DNA of 64,000 bases, from the NCBI RefSeq assembly GCF_000195295.1, contig NC_015388.1, positions 1,984,001 through 2,048,000 of the forward strand, written 5' to 3'. Numbering within the stretch: the stretch's first letter is position 1; each line of letters begins with the position of its first letter. The position numbers and the translations under genes are program-made. Source of the stretch: Desulfobacca acetoxidans DSM 11109. GTDB taxonomy: Bacteria > Desulfobacterota > Desulfobaccia > Desulfobaccales > Desulfobaccaceae. The notes under the pieces were generated by a model that ran no database searches, was not told where the DNA came from, and saw nothing but the letters and a program-made list of their open reading frames with translations. Below are positions 15,685 through 23,968 of the stretch, piece by piece.

Positions 15685-15727
15685 CCTCTTTCCGGGAAGG
15701 GTCCCACCAGACCCCTCCCGAAAGAGG
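15685..15727 (-). promoter_or_regulatory. Strong intercistronic hairpin between gvpA copy 1 and the short gvpC-like gene
   Basis: CCTCTTTC (15685-15692) pairs perfectly with GAAAGAGG (15720-15727), then GGG with CCC, then GGGTC with GACCC around a CCACCA loop: 16 pairs with one small bulge. No T run follows. In cyanobacteria the gvpA message greatly exceeds the gvpAC message, and a structure placed here could give the same bias by attenuation or by protecting the gvpA 3-prime end (inference). Confidence 0.65.
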
Positions 15728-15743
15728 AAATTCCCCCTCAGGC

Positions 15744-15962
15744 TTATGCTGGAGCAGCCGCACTGGCCGTCAGGCCGATAGCTTCGGCATACTTCAGATA
15801 GGTTTCTACGGAAGCGATGACCACGCGGGCTTCCACGGACAGCAACTCAATTCCCACCAGAGCCACTTTGACCCAGGCGTCGACAACAATACCTTTGTCC
15901 AGAATGCGGTCCACAACCTCAGCCAGACTCGAAGAGTCGGTTGATTTTTGCACCTTAGCCAT
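15744..15962 (-). CDS. gvpA: Gas vesicle major shell protein GvpA, copy 1 (promoter-proximal)
   Basis: 72 aa, identical in protein sequence to copy 2. It has the best ribosome site of the locus (AAGGAGGT, 6 bases from the ATG), fitting a highly expressed structural protein. It is the first gene behind the 250-base gap that holds the sigma-54-like promoter, so it is expected to be the most abundant product of the operon. Confidence 0.97.
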   Translation of the reverse strand: MAKVQKSTDSSSLAEVVDRILDKGIVVDAWVKVALVGIELLSVEARVVIASVETYLKYAEAIGLTASAAAPA

Positions 15963-16024
15963 GGGGAACCTCCTTCAGATAATTTGGTTGAATTGGTTTG
16001 TTAGGCATGCCTTATATCATGGTA

Positions 16025-16042
16025 ATCCAAAAACCATGCCAA
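16025..16042 (-). promoter_or_regulatory. Candidate sigma-54 promoter for the gvpA operon
   Basis: On the minus strand the sequence TTGGCATGGTTTTTGGAT matches TTGGCAYR-N4-TTGCW with the required spacing; the one important deviation is GG in place of GC at -12. The implied transcript start is about 50 bases before the gvpA ATG. A sigma-54 activator is encoded in the same locus at 22549-23955. Confidence 0.5.
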
Positions 16043-16184
16043 GACCGCTTATTCTTCTTTACGCGGCACTCAGTACTAATTTTTCCTTATTTGTAGTATA
16101 TGGAGATAAACCGATCGGATGGAATGGTGAATGAAATCTATGGAGCGGGCGCCATACTATAGAAAAAGAACCCTATAAAGACAT

Positions 16185-16208
16185 TGAACCATTTTGCTCA
16201 TCGGTTCA
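16185..16208. promoter_or_regulatory. Inverted repeat upstream of the gvpA promoter
   Basis: TGAACC, 12 bases, GGTTCA. It is about 150 bp upstream of the sigma-54-like promoter, a normal distance for an activator-binding site. It also lies just after the stop codon of the receiver gene (16217), so it may instead be that gene's terminator stem. Confidence 0.3.
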
Positions 16209-16216
16209 GAAATTGT

Positions 16217-16576
16217 CTACTCTATTGCTTTCAGGATTTCTTGCTGCAGAAAGGGCTTGCTGATGAAATCGTGGATAAACCCTAATCGGATGGCTTCTTG
16301 AATAGAGACGTCATCCCGGTAAAAGTATCCGGAAACCATGATGATGCGAATTTGGGGGGCATTCGCCAGGATTTGGCGGGCCAATACCAGGCCGTCCATA
16401 TCCGGCAGCTTGGCGTCCAAAAAAGCACAGGAGAACTGACATTGGTCCGTCAAATTCAAGGCTTCCTGAGCGTTTAAGGCCCTCCGGGTTTGAAACCCTT
16501 GACTATGCAGCAGATGTTCCAAGGCCCAACACATATCCGGTTCATCATCCACTACAAGTACCAGTTTTTCAGCCAT
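16217..16576 (-). CDS. Single-domain response regulator beside the gas-vesicle kinase
   Basis: 119 aa. Receiver domain with VVDDEPD, phospho-acceptor Asp54 in AFLDAKLPDMDG, MVSGYF at the switch position (Ser in place of the more common Thr) and FISKPF. No output domain. ATG 16576 is preferred to 16582 because AGAGG is well spaced to it. It starts about 24 bases after the stop of the PAS kinase and is its likely partner or a phospho-sink between that kinase and the sigma-54 regulator. Confidence 0.88.
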   Translation of the reverse strand: MAEKLVLVVDDEPDMCWALEHLLHSQGFQTRRALNAQEALNLTDQCQFSCAFLDAKLPDMDGLVLARQILANAPQIRIIMVSGYFYRDDVSIQEAIRLGFIHDFISKPFLQQEILKAIE

Positions 16577-16600
16577 TGACATCCTCTATTTTTGCTCGGT

Positions 16601-18079
16601 TTACAATATCGGCAATTTTACCACAAAGGTACTGCCCTCACCTTTTTGGCTATCGACGGTAATAGCTCCAAAGTGCTGTTTGATGATGGAATAACAGATA
16701 GATAAACCCAATCCCGAACCCTGGCCCACCGGTGCGGTAGTATAAAAGGGGTCGAAAATATTATTCAGGTCGCTGGGCTCAATCCCGTGCCCCGTGTCCT
16801 TGATGGCGATCCAGGCTTCGGCGCCGATCTTTTTCAGGGTGATATCTATCACCCCGCCATCGGGCACCGCCCTGATGGCATTTAGCAAGAGGTTCATAAA
16901 GGCCTGCTGCAACAGGCCTTCCATGCCATTGATGATGATGGCGTACTCCGGCAGTTGCGCCCTAAGCTCAATCTTTTGGATCCGGGCCTGGTTAGTTACC
17001 AGGGAGAGTGTTTCGGACAAAAGGTAGGTAAGGTTGATCTTTTTCAGATCGGTTTTCATCGAGGGGCGGGCAAAACGCAGGAGGTTCTCAATGATCATGG
17101 AAGCCCGCTGAATGCCGCGGTGAATCTTTTCGGCGCATTGTTGGCGAAATTCAGGGGTTACATCACCCTGCATGATGAATTGGGCCGCTGAGGAACAGAC
17201 GGCCAGGGGGTTGCGGATTTCGTGGGCAATCCCCCCGGCCATGACACCGAGCGCCGCAAGTTTCTGAGATTGCAGGAGCTGGGCCTCCAGTTGGCGGCGT
17301 TCCGTCAGGTCACGCCCCACGGCTACCACACCGGCGGTTTTAGAGATAAGATCCCGCATGGGGGAGAATATCCAGGCCACTGGAATCCGGCCGCCATGGT
17401 TAGTCTTCAGATCCCATTCCGACATCTGGGCTTCCTGGCCGGCCTGTAGGTTGGAAAAGACATTCCTGATTTCCGCCGGGTCGTCGCAGACACAAAAATC
17501 GAAAAAATTTCGCCCCCGTACCTGATACAAGGTAAAACCGGACAACCTCTCGGCGGCGGTGTTCCAAGTCAGAATCCGGCCTTCCATGTCGGTGGACAGC
17601 ACAATGTCCTGGGCGCTTTCCACTACGAGGGCCAGGTGGCGCTCCACCCGGCGGACTTCTTCACTCAGTCTCACCTGTTCAGTGACATCCTCCATGAGCA
17701 GCATGGCCAATTCCACTACTCCCTGCCAGGAGAAGGGCAGAATACTATAATAGTAAATGCGTAGCGGAATTCCCGGTGCCCGATAGGTCATCCGCTCCCC
17801 CTTGACCCGGAAGTTTTGTTCAAAGACCTGCCGGATGCGTCCGGGGAAATCCATCTGGTCAATAATGATCGCCGGGAATACCTCATCCAAGCGGTGACCG
17901 ATGGTGTCAGAAATAGTGCGGCGGTTTTTTTCCAGAAAATTACGATTTACGGAGACGATGCGCAGATCCTGGTTGATCAGCAGCACCGAAGAGGGAATGG
18001 CCTCCAAAAGCATTTCGTACAAAGTTTGATAGCGCTGCAATTCTAGACCATGATTTATCGGGAAAACCTCGGCTTCCAT
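16601..18079 (-). CDS. Cytoplasmic PAS-PAS sensor histidine kinase in the gas-vesicle locus
   Basis: 492 aa. No membrane segment. Two PAS domains (about 15-125 with SVLLINQDLRIVSVN, and about 130-255 with VLSTDMEGRILTWN and a PAC-like GVVAVGRDLTERR). HisKA has GVMAGGIAHEIRNPLAV with the phospho-acceptor His at 286; HATPase has DTGHGIEPSDLNNIFDPF and GQGSGLGLSI. I place the start at ATG 18079, which has ACGGAG before it; the longer frame begins with TTG and no site. A soluble PAS kinase suits sensing of redox, oxygen or metabolic state to decide on buoyancy (inference). Likely outputs are the adjoining receiver and the NtrC-type regulator. Confidence 0.88.
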   Translation of the reverse strand: MEAEVFPINHGLELQRYQTLYEMLLEAIPSSVLLINQDLRIVSVNRNFLEKNRRTISDTIGHRLDEVFPAIIIDQMDFPGRIRQVFEQNFRVKGERMTYRAPGIPLRIYYYSILPFSWQGVVELAMLLMEDVTEQVRLSEEVRRVERHLALVVESAQDIVLSTDMEGRILTWNTAAERLSGFTLYQVRGRNFFDFCVCDDPAEIRNVFSNLQAGQEAQMSEWDLKTNHGGRIPVAWIFSPMRDLISKTAGVVAVGRDLTERRQLEAQLLQSQKLAALGVMAGGIAHEIRNPLAVCSSAAQFIMQGDVTPEFRQQCAEKIHRGIQRASMIIENLLRFARPSMKTDLKKINLTYLLSETLSLVTNQARIQKIELRAQLPEYAIIINGMEGLLQQAFMNLLLNAIRAVPDGGVIDITLKKIGAEAWIAIKDTGHGIEPSDLNNIFDPFYTTAPVGQGSGLGLSICYSIIKQHFGAITVDSQKGEGSTFVVKLPIL

Positions 18080-18170
18080 GACAACTCCGTCCTTCCCAGT
18101 GAAAGGCCCGTTAATTCGTTTTGACAATTACCCCAAAAATTATTTTCGAGTTTCAAGCTAATAAAAAAAT

Positions 18171-18197
18171 TCTACTCAGGCTGGAAGCCTGTGCCAG
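18171..18197 (-). repeat. Palindromic repeat family A, copy
   Basis: Reads TGGCACAGGCTTCCAGCCTG on the minus strand, the family's central hairpin. It sits in the short gap between the two halves of the gas-vesicle locus, after the GvpF/L pair and before the PAS kinase. Confidence 0.55.
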
Positions 18198-18276
18198 GAC
18201 CGGTCTGTTTTTATGATCAATCCATAAAATAGTTGCCGAATCATCTTAATCTCGAAACTCATTACAAATGATAAGA

Positions 18277-19017
18277 TCAGAAAAGGTTCGGGCCGCGGCT
18301 CACAAAATTATATGGTGGCCAGGGGCCGCTCAGTAACATACGAGCTTTTTCAATTCGGGAAAGATGTCGGAACGCACGGCGAAAAGGCTCCACAGCCGTT
18401 TGAGGCACAAGGAAATACAAAGATAGTAGGGGGAGACGCGGTGATGGAGGCTCAATCTTCTCTTTGATAAAAAGGCCGGTGAGATAGGTCCGACATCGAT
18501 CCGCGGCTTGCCGGTAATCTCGGGTCCAACGGTCCTGATGGCTATAATGGGTTTTGCGAGCGGTCAAATAGGCCAGTCCGGGACGCGCCGGCGGCGTCCC
18601 GAGGTCTGGCGCCGGTCCCGGCGCTTCCCGGCTGCCAGCCGGGATCACCGCGCTCCATGAACCTGGCGGCAGTAAAATCCGCAACCCCATTTCCACGCAA
18701 CCCTCCAACTCCTGCAGCAGAGTCTGGTAATAGCCGTGACACTCCTCCAGCCGCTGCCTGATTTGGGCTTCCTCGGTAGCAACACAGCCGTAACGCAAGG
18801 GGATAACGGTTCCCTGTCGGTGGCAGATATTTATCACATTTTCGTAAACCTTGATCTGAGGAAGGTCAAAGGAGAGATCCTGATGGGCGATTTTCGACAC
18901 CGCTGCGCTTAATCCTCCCTGAACCACCTGATAGACCGGATATCCGCCAACGCCCGGCAAGGCATCTGTTACCTCCGGCCCCGGATGCCGGCATACGCAA
19001 TAACAGAGACAGTTCAT
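18277..19017 (-). CDS. Gas vesicle protein GvpF/GvpL family, copy 2
   Basis: 246 aa. Begins with CLCYCVCRHPG where family members read YLYCIV, has GVGGYPVYQVVQGGLSAAVS, NICHRQGTVIPLRYGCV, GCVEMGLRILLP and ends with MLLSGPWPPYNFVSRGP, the diagnostic C-terminus. A Pro/Gly/Ala-rich insertion near 135-155 replaces the usual helix. Four cysteines in the first ten residues or so are unusual. It overlaps the upstream GvpF/L gene by the 4 bases ATGA, so the two are made together, possibly as a heteromeric pair. Confidence 0.88.
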   Translation of the reverse strand: MNCLCYCVCRHPGPEVTDALPGVGGYPVYQVVQGGLSAAVSKIAHQDLSFDLPQIKVYENVINICHRQGTVIPLRYGCVATEEAQIRQRLEECHGYYQTLLQELEGCVEMGLRILLPPGSWSAVIPAGSREAPGPAPDLGTPPARPGLAYLTARKTHYSHQDRWTRDYRQAADRCRTYLTGLFIKEKIEPPSPRLPLLSLYFLVPQTAVEPFRRAFRHLSRIEKARMLLSGPWPPYNFVSRGPNLF

Positions 19018-19820
19018 CGGACTGATTCCATATCCAAAGCCGGGCAGAAGCTATAAGGCGGCCAGGGACCGGTTTCTTCCAACACCAGACCCAGGTCGGC
19101 AAGTCGGTTATTAACCTCCCGGATATGAGCCCGGAAGTCTGCAGCGACCCCGGTGGATATCAGGAAGGCCCAATTAAGCACCATTTCCCTGGTATCTCCA
19201 GCGTCACGGCGACGCAGCTCCCGTTCCCTGCCCTCCACCGTCAGATGTTGCAAGCCCTGCCAAATCTTCTGGCAGACCTCCGGCAACCAGCGCTGGAGTT
19301 CCAAATCAACCGAGGCGCGCTGTCGTTGTTCTGCAAAATATCGTTTCCCAGGCGAAAGGGACTTCAGGCGGTCGCTATCTTGTAACCATCTGCGGGCAAA
19401 AAGCTTCTCTTTGGCTTCTTTCCAGTCCAAAAATCCTTTAACGCCCCACTCTTCGGTGCCTGAAACATATCTCAGAAAACCATCAATCCGATCATAGTGG
19501 CGTTGTATACTGTTTTCCAGGCTTTCTCGGGAAGTAAAAATGACGCCGAAACGGACCGGCAGCACCGGGGAATGGCGCATCAAGGCAGCTACCACTTCTT
19601 GATGTCGGATGACTTGGGGACCGATCCAGGTTAGATCCTGCAGTCGGGCTTCCGCCTCCGGACCGCAGAAATCCTCAAGAGCCACGGGGCTCCAAATTGC
19701 TGCCAGGTCATTCAAGGGCGCCGCTTGCAAGGGATTATGGCCATCCAGTCCAATGCCTTGCAACGGCACCGGCATCAGGCCGGACCGAACCAAGCAGTAC
19801 AGATACAAACCTTCAGTCAT
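19014..19820 (-). CDS. Gas vesicle protein GvpF/GvpL family, copy 3
   Basis: 268 aa. Family pattern: LYLYCLVRSG, GIGLDGHNPLQAAPLNDLAA, VRHQEVVAALMRHSPVLPVRF-type core (IRHQEVVAALMRHSPVLPVR), RRWLQDSDRLKSLSPGKRYF, and GPWPPYSFCPAL near the C-terminus. It precedes and overlaps copy 2. With copy 1 near gvpG this makes three members, as in several bacteria that carry separate F and L genes. Clear family, subfamily undecided. Confidence 0.9.
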   Translation of the reverse strand: MTEGLYLYCLVRSGLMPVPLQGIGLDGHNPLQAAPLNDLAAIWSPVALEDFCGPEAEARLQDLTWIGPQVIRHQEVVAALMRHSPVLPVRFGVIFTSRESLENSIQRHYDRIDGFLRYVSGTEEWGVKGFLDWKEAKEKLFARRWLQDSDRLKSLSPGKRYFAEQRQRASVDLELQRWLPEVCQKIWQGLQHLTVEGRERELRRRDAGDTREMVLNWAFLISTGVAADFRAHIREVNNRLADLGLVLEETGPWPPYSFCPALDMESVR

Positions 19821-19882
19821 AACTTCTCTCTGAGTGGAAGAAGATGCACTTGAACATGAGGGGATCGATGGCGACGTTATTC

Positions 19883-22030
19883 TTAGTTCTCCTGATTCCC
19901 CAACATCTCGTGCAGGGCCTCTTCAATATCCTCCGGCAGGATAAGCACCTGCTCCAAGCCCGTGCCTTCCTGGGCAATTTCGGCCATCACCGCCCGCCGC
20001 ACTGCACTGAGGGCAGCCTTGCTGCAGACCGCCGCAATCTCCGCCCCGCTCAGACCTTCGGTGCGCGCCGCCAGCTCTGCCGGGTTAATACCCTTGGCCA
20101 AGGGCTTGTCGCGCAGATGAACGGCAAAGATCTCCCGCCGGTCTTCTGCATCAGCCAGGTGAATGGTGATGATCTCGTCAAAACGCCCCGGCCGCAAGAC
20201 TGCCGGGTCCATCATGTCCAGGCGGTTGGTAGCCCCCAGAACCAGTACGCCTTTTAATTCCTCAATGCCGTCCAATTCTGCCAGAAACTGACTGAGAACC
20301 CGTTCGGAGACATGCGAGTCTGAGCCCCCAGCGCCTCGGGCTGGCAATAATGCTTCGGTCTCGTCCAGGAAGATGATACAAGGCGCCGCCTGCCGGGCGG
20401 TGCGAAACATCTCTCGCACTCCCCGCTCTGATTCGCCGACATATTTGGAAATGAGGGCCGGACCTTTCACCGAAAGGAAATTCACCCGGCTTTCGGTTGC
20501 AATGGCCTTGGCCAGCAAGGTCTTGCCGCAACCCGGCGGTCCGGTCAGAAGGATCCCCTTGGGAGGTTTTATCCCTGCTTTTTTGAAAAGATAGGTGTAC
20601 TTGAGAGGCCACTCGACCGCTTCCTGCAGGCGATCTTTGACCTCCCGCAGACCGCCGACGTCTTCCCAGCGAACGTCCGGGACCTCAACGAATACTTCCC
20701 GGATGGCCGAGGCCTCCACCTCCCGCAGCGCTCCCAGAAAATCGTCCATGTGTACTTCCAGTTGCGCCAACTGTTCGTAAGGGATAGTAGACAGACCGTA
20801 ATCTATCTCGGGCATAAGGCGGCGCAGACAGATCATGGCCGCTTCCCGGCACAAGGCCTCCAGGTCGGCTCCGACAAACCCGTGGGTGATTTCTGCCAGA
20901 TGACCCATGTCGACATTCTCGGACAAGGGCATACCTCGACTGTGAATTTCCAGGATATCCAACCGACCGTGGCGATCGGGAATGGGGATGGCGATCTCGC
21001 GGTCAAATCGACCCGGCCGCCGCAAGGCCGGATCCAGGGCGTTGGGGATATTGGTGGCGGCGATGACAATAACATTCTGCCGTTTATTGAGTCCGTCCAT
21101 CAAGGCCAGGAGTTGGGCCACCACCCGTTTCTCCACGTCCCCTACCACCTTCTCCCGCCGCGGGGCGATGGCATCGATTTCATCCATAAAGATGATGCTG
21201 GGACCCTTACGAGAGGCCTCTTCAAAGATCTTGCGCAAGTGGGCCTCGGATTCACCGTAAAACTTATGCACTACCTCCGGTCCACTCACCGAGAAGAAGT
21301 TTGCCTCAGTCTCATGGGCAATGGTGCGGGCAATCAGAGTCTTGCCGCAACCTGGCGGGCCATGCAGCAATACCCCTTTCGGGGCGTCGATGCCCAAACG
21401 CTCGAACAACTCAGGGTAACGCAAAGGTAGTTCGATCATTTCCCTAATGCGCTGAAGTTGAGGTTTGAGACCCCCCACATCTTCGTACGACACGGCTGCC
21501 GGACGACGGCCCTCAACAACGCCTCCCGCCTTGCCGATCACCAGGGTGGTGGTAGGATTGATCAACACCGGCCCCGGAGGAGTCAGGCTTTCCACCTTAA
21601 AATCTGCGGTGCGGCTGCCAAACAGGGTGGCCCGGATGCGGTCTCCCTCCCTTACCGGCAGGCCGTCCAGCAGGCTGCCGATATATGGCAGATCGCGATC
21701 CGCCGGAGTAATGGTGATCGGTGCCAGGACAACCCGCGTGCCAGGACGGCAGGTGATCTTAGAGACCAGCACCGAATCGTCCAAACCCGCCCCGGCGTTC
21801 TCCCGGCTGATGCCGTCCAATTGGATGCGGGATCGGCCCCGCAACTCCTTATAGGCCGGCATGGCTTTACAAACGGTTTTCCGCTTGCCCGCCACTTCGA
21901 TAATATCGCCGATCGATAGCTCGAGTTTCTCCATATCTTCCGGCCCCATACGGGCATAGGCCCGACCCACGTCTTTACTCAGGGCCTCCGTTACTTTTAA
22001 CTTGAGAGTCATCTCTGGTTCTTTTTTCAT
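19883..22030 (-). CDS. CDC48/VAT-type AAA ATPase (double ring)
   Basis: 715 aa. N-terminal domain of the CDC48 double-psi-barrel type (VTEALSKDVGRAYARMGPED, RIQLDGISRENAGAGLDD), then D1 with GPPGCGKT near 226, IIFMDEIDAIAPRR and GRFDREI, and D2 with GPPGCGKT near 502, IIFLDETEALLP and RPGRFDEI. Both Walker A and B motifs are intact. D2 has DETEAL where the usual text is DEIDAL, a small oddity. In bacteria this family is scattered and often linked to gas-vesicle loci; as an unfoldase it could recycle Gvp proteins or remodel assembly intermediates (inference). It precedes the GvpF/L pair and follows the Hsp20 gene. Confidence 0.93.
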   Translation of the reverse strand: MKKEPEMTLKLKVTEALSKDVGRAYARMGPEDMEKLELSIGDIIEVAGKRKTVCKAMPAYKELRGRSRIQLDGISRENAGAGLDDSVLVSKITCRPGTRVVLAPITITPADRDLPYIGSLLDGLPVREGDRIRATLFGSRTADFKVESLTPPGPVLINPTTTLVIGKAGGVVEGRRPAAVSYEDVGGLKPQLQRIREMIELPLRYPELFERLGIDAPKGVLLHGPPGCGKTLIARTIAHETEANFFSVSGPEVVHKFYGESEAHLRKIFEEASRKGPSIIFMDEIDAIAPRREKVVGDVEKRVVAQLLALMDGLNKRQNVIVIAATNIPNALDPALRRPGRFDREIAIPIPDRHGRLDILEIHSRGMPLSENVDMGHLAEITHGFVGADLEALCREAAMICLRRLMPEIDYGLSTIPYEQLAQLEVHMDDFLGALREVEASAIREVFVEVPDVRWEDVGGLREVKDRLQEAVEWPLKYTYLFKKAGIKPPKGILLTGPPGCGKTLLAKAIATESRVNFLSVKGPALISKYVGESERGVREMFRTARQAAPCIIFLDETEALLPARGAGGSDSHVSERVLSQFLAELDGIEELKGVLVLGATNRLDMMDPAVLRPGRFDEIITIHLADAEDRREIFAVHLRDKPLAKGINPAELAARTEGLSGAEIAAVCSKAALSAVRRAVMAEIAQEGTGLEQVLILPEDIEEALHEMLGNQEN

Positions 22031-22049
22031 TGCCTATCCCCGCCCAGGA

Positions 22050-22556
22050 CTACATGGCGCATTTGATCTCCAGGATGCCGTTGTTGCACGTGACCTTCAT
22101 CTTCTCTTGTGGATAACTCCGGGGCAGGAGAATCTCCTTACGGTATTTTTTATCTTTCTTTTCAGCATAAATGGTGAGCAGGTCATCCTTTACCTCGAGA
22201 TGGACGTCTTTGGCGCTGACGCCGGGCATCTCCGCCACCACTAAAGTATAGTCCTTTTCTTCAAATACATCCACTACGGGCTCCCGAATCTCAGCCACCA
22301 CGGTTTCCCCGGACTTTTCATCTTTGCGAACATTACCGAAGGGCTCTACCTTCACTTCTTTGTCGCCTTTGTCACCCAGGCCAACCTTCACAGAAAAACC
22401 GTAGACCCCCTTGACGTCCTGATGGGTAAATTCCCCGCTTTTTTTCAGGTGTTCGCCTTTTTCTGCCAGATCGCCCAGCTTCTCGATGAGGTTAGCCAGT
22501 CCTTTGAACATTCCTCCAAACCCGACGTCACTCCCACCAGCCTTCTTCTTAGTCAT
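22050..22556 (-). CDS. Hsp20-family small chaperone, GvpH-like
   Basis: 168 aa. Residues about 85-168 form an alpha-crystallin domain: REPVVDVFEEKDYTLVVAEM, PGVSAKDVHLEVKDDLLTIY, then LPRSYPQEKMKVTCNNGILE. The first 80 residues are a Gly/Lys-rich region with GMFKGLANLIEKLGDLAEKG, a start that is typical of GvpH and gas-vesicle-linked Hsp20 proteins. GvpH keeps Gvp proteins soluble. The ATG overlaps the stop of the sigma-54 regulator by 8 bases, so the two are translationally coupled. Confidence 0.9.
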   Translation of the reverse strand: MTKKKAGGSDVGFGGMFKGLANLIEKLGDLAEKGEHLKKSGEFTHQDVKGVYGFSVKVGLGDKGDKEVKVEPFGNVRKDEKSGETVVAEIREPVVDVFEEKDYTLVVAEMPGVSAKDVHLEVKDDLLTIYAEKKDKKYRKEILLPRSYPQEKMKVTCNNGILEIKCAM

Positions 22557-23955
22557 AATTGCCTCCAGACCACTTGATCCCGAATTGCTTCAGTTTAGTG
22601 TGAATCGTTTTATAATCAATTTGCAAAAGCCGTGCCGCTTTGGCCTTGTTGCCTTTGGTATATTTTAAGGCCTGGATCAGGACTTCCCGCTCAACCGTAC
22701 AGGTGCTGCGGTGGACAATCTCTTTGAGGGACATGTCTTCCCAAGGAGCTCCCTCTACTCGGGGTGTAAAGGCCAATCCCGGCACCGGGGCGCGTTTGAT
22801 CTCCAGATGCTTCTCGGTTATAACCTTATCGGCCAATAATACAGCCCGGCGAATGACCGACCGGAGCTGCCGTACGTTTCCCGGCCAGTTATACGACATC
22901 AGGGCTTCGATACAGTCCTCGGTCAACTGCTGGACGTTCTTCTGCAATTCTTTGTTCGTCAGGTCAATAAACCGTTTTGCCAGATACGGAATGTCTTCCC
23001 GACGTTGCCGCAGAGGTGGAACCGAAATGGTAAAATCATTGAGGCGGAAAAAGAGATCTTCGCGCATCTGCCCCGCTGCCACCATGGCCTGAAGCTCCTG
23101 GTTGCTGGCCGTAATCAGGCGCACATCGATCTTGATCGGCTTGTTGCTGCCCAGCCGTAGAACCTTTTTTTCCTGGAGGACGCGTAACAATTTTGCCTGA
23201 GAGCCTAGAGGCAGATTGCTGATCTCATCCAAAAACAGCGTACCTCCCTGTGCCGCCTCAAACTTGCCCGCCTTGGAGATCGCCGCCCCGGTAAAGGCCC
23301 CCTTTTGATAGCCGAAAAGTTCGCTTTCAATCAGTGACTCAGGGATGGCGCCGCAATCCAGGGGAATAAACGGCGCCTGGGCCCGCGGGCTCAATTTGTA
23401 TATGGCGCGGGCCACCAACTCCTTGCCGGAACCGGTTTCACCCTGGATGATGACACTAAAGTCAGAATGGGCCACCCGATTTACCTCCCGAATGATGTGG
23501 GTGACGGCGTCACTGGGTCCCATCATGATTCGCAGGCAATTATCCTGGGAAATTTCTTGGGAATGGGGTTGGCGGTATCTTTCCCCTTCAGTCAGGGCGG
23601 CCCTGACCACCTGAATTACCTCTCCGTGGTTAAAGGGCTTGGCCAGATAATCAAAGGCCCCGGCCCGCATGGCCGTCACTGCCGAAGGGATGTCAGCGTA
23701 AGCGGTAATGAGAATCACCGGCACGTGGGACGCCGTTTCCCGCACCCATTTCAAGACCTCCATGCCATCAATGCCTGGCATCTTAACGTCCACTAACATC
23801 AGATCGGGATTGACCGACGAAAGCGTCTCTAAAGCCATCTCCCCGCTGTAGGCCGACACCGGAGTCAAACCTATTTTTTCCATGAGGGTGCAGAGCATGA
23901 GGTTGAGGTCGTGATCATCGTCCACCACAAGTACAGTGCGTTTATTTTTCTGCAT
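22549..23955 (-). CDS. NtrC-family sigma-54-dependent response regulator
   Basis: 468 aa, complete three-domain layout. Receiver 1-120 with VVDDDHD and phospho-acceptor Asp56 (LMLVDVKMPG); AAA+ activator domain with Walker A GETGSGKE near 170, the sigma-54 contact loop GAFTGA, GGTLFLDEISNLPL, and arginine finger region; C-terminal Fis-type helix-turn-helix (LIQALKYTKGNKAKAARLLQ IDYKTIHTKL in sequence). GGGGGT lies 5 bases before the ATG. It is the natural activator for the sigma-54-like promoter found before gvpA, with the PAS kinase as likely phosphodonor (inference from location). Confidence 0.95.
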   Translation of the reverse strand: MQKNKRTVLVVDDDHDLNLMLCTLMEKIGLTPVSAYSGEMALETLSSVNPDLMLVDVKMPGIDGMEVLKWVRETASHVPVILITAYADIPSAVTAMRAGAFDYLAKPFNHGEVIQVVRAALTEGERYRQPHSQEISQDNCLRIMMGPSDAVTHIIREVNRVAHSDFSVIIQGETGSGKELVARAIYKLSPRAQAPFIPLDCGAIPESLIESELFGYQKGAFTGAAISKAGKFEAAQGGTLFLDEISNLPLGSQAKLLRVLQEKKVLRLGSNKPIKIDVRLITASNQELQAMVAAGQMREDLFFRLNDFTISVPPLRQRREDIPYLAKRFIDLTNKELQKNVQQLTEDCIEALMSYNWPGNVRQLRSVIRRAVLLADKVITEKHLEIKRAPVPGLAFTPRVEGAPWEDMSLKEIVHRSTCTVEREVLIQALKYTKGNKAKAARLLQIDYKTIHTKLKQFGIKWSGGNYD

Positions 23956-23968
23956 GGGACCCCCAGGT

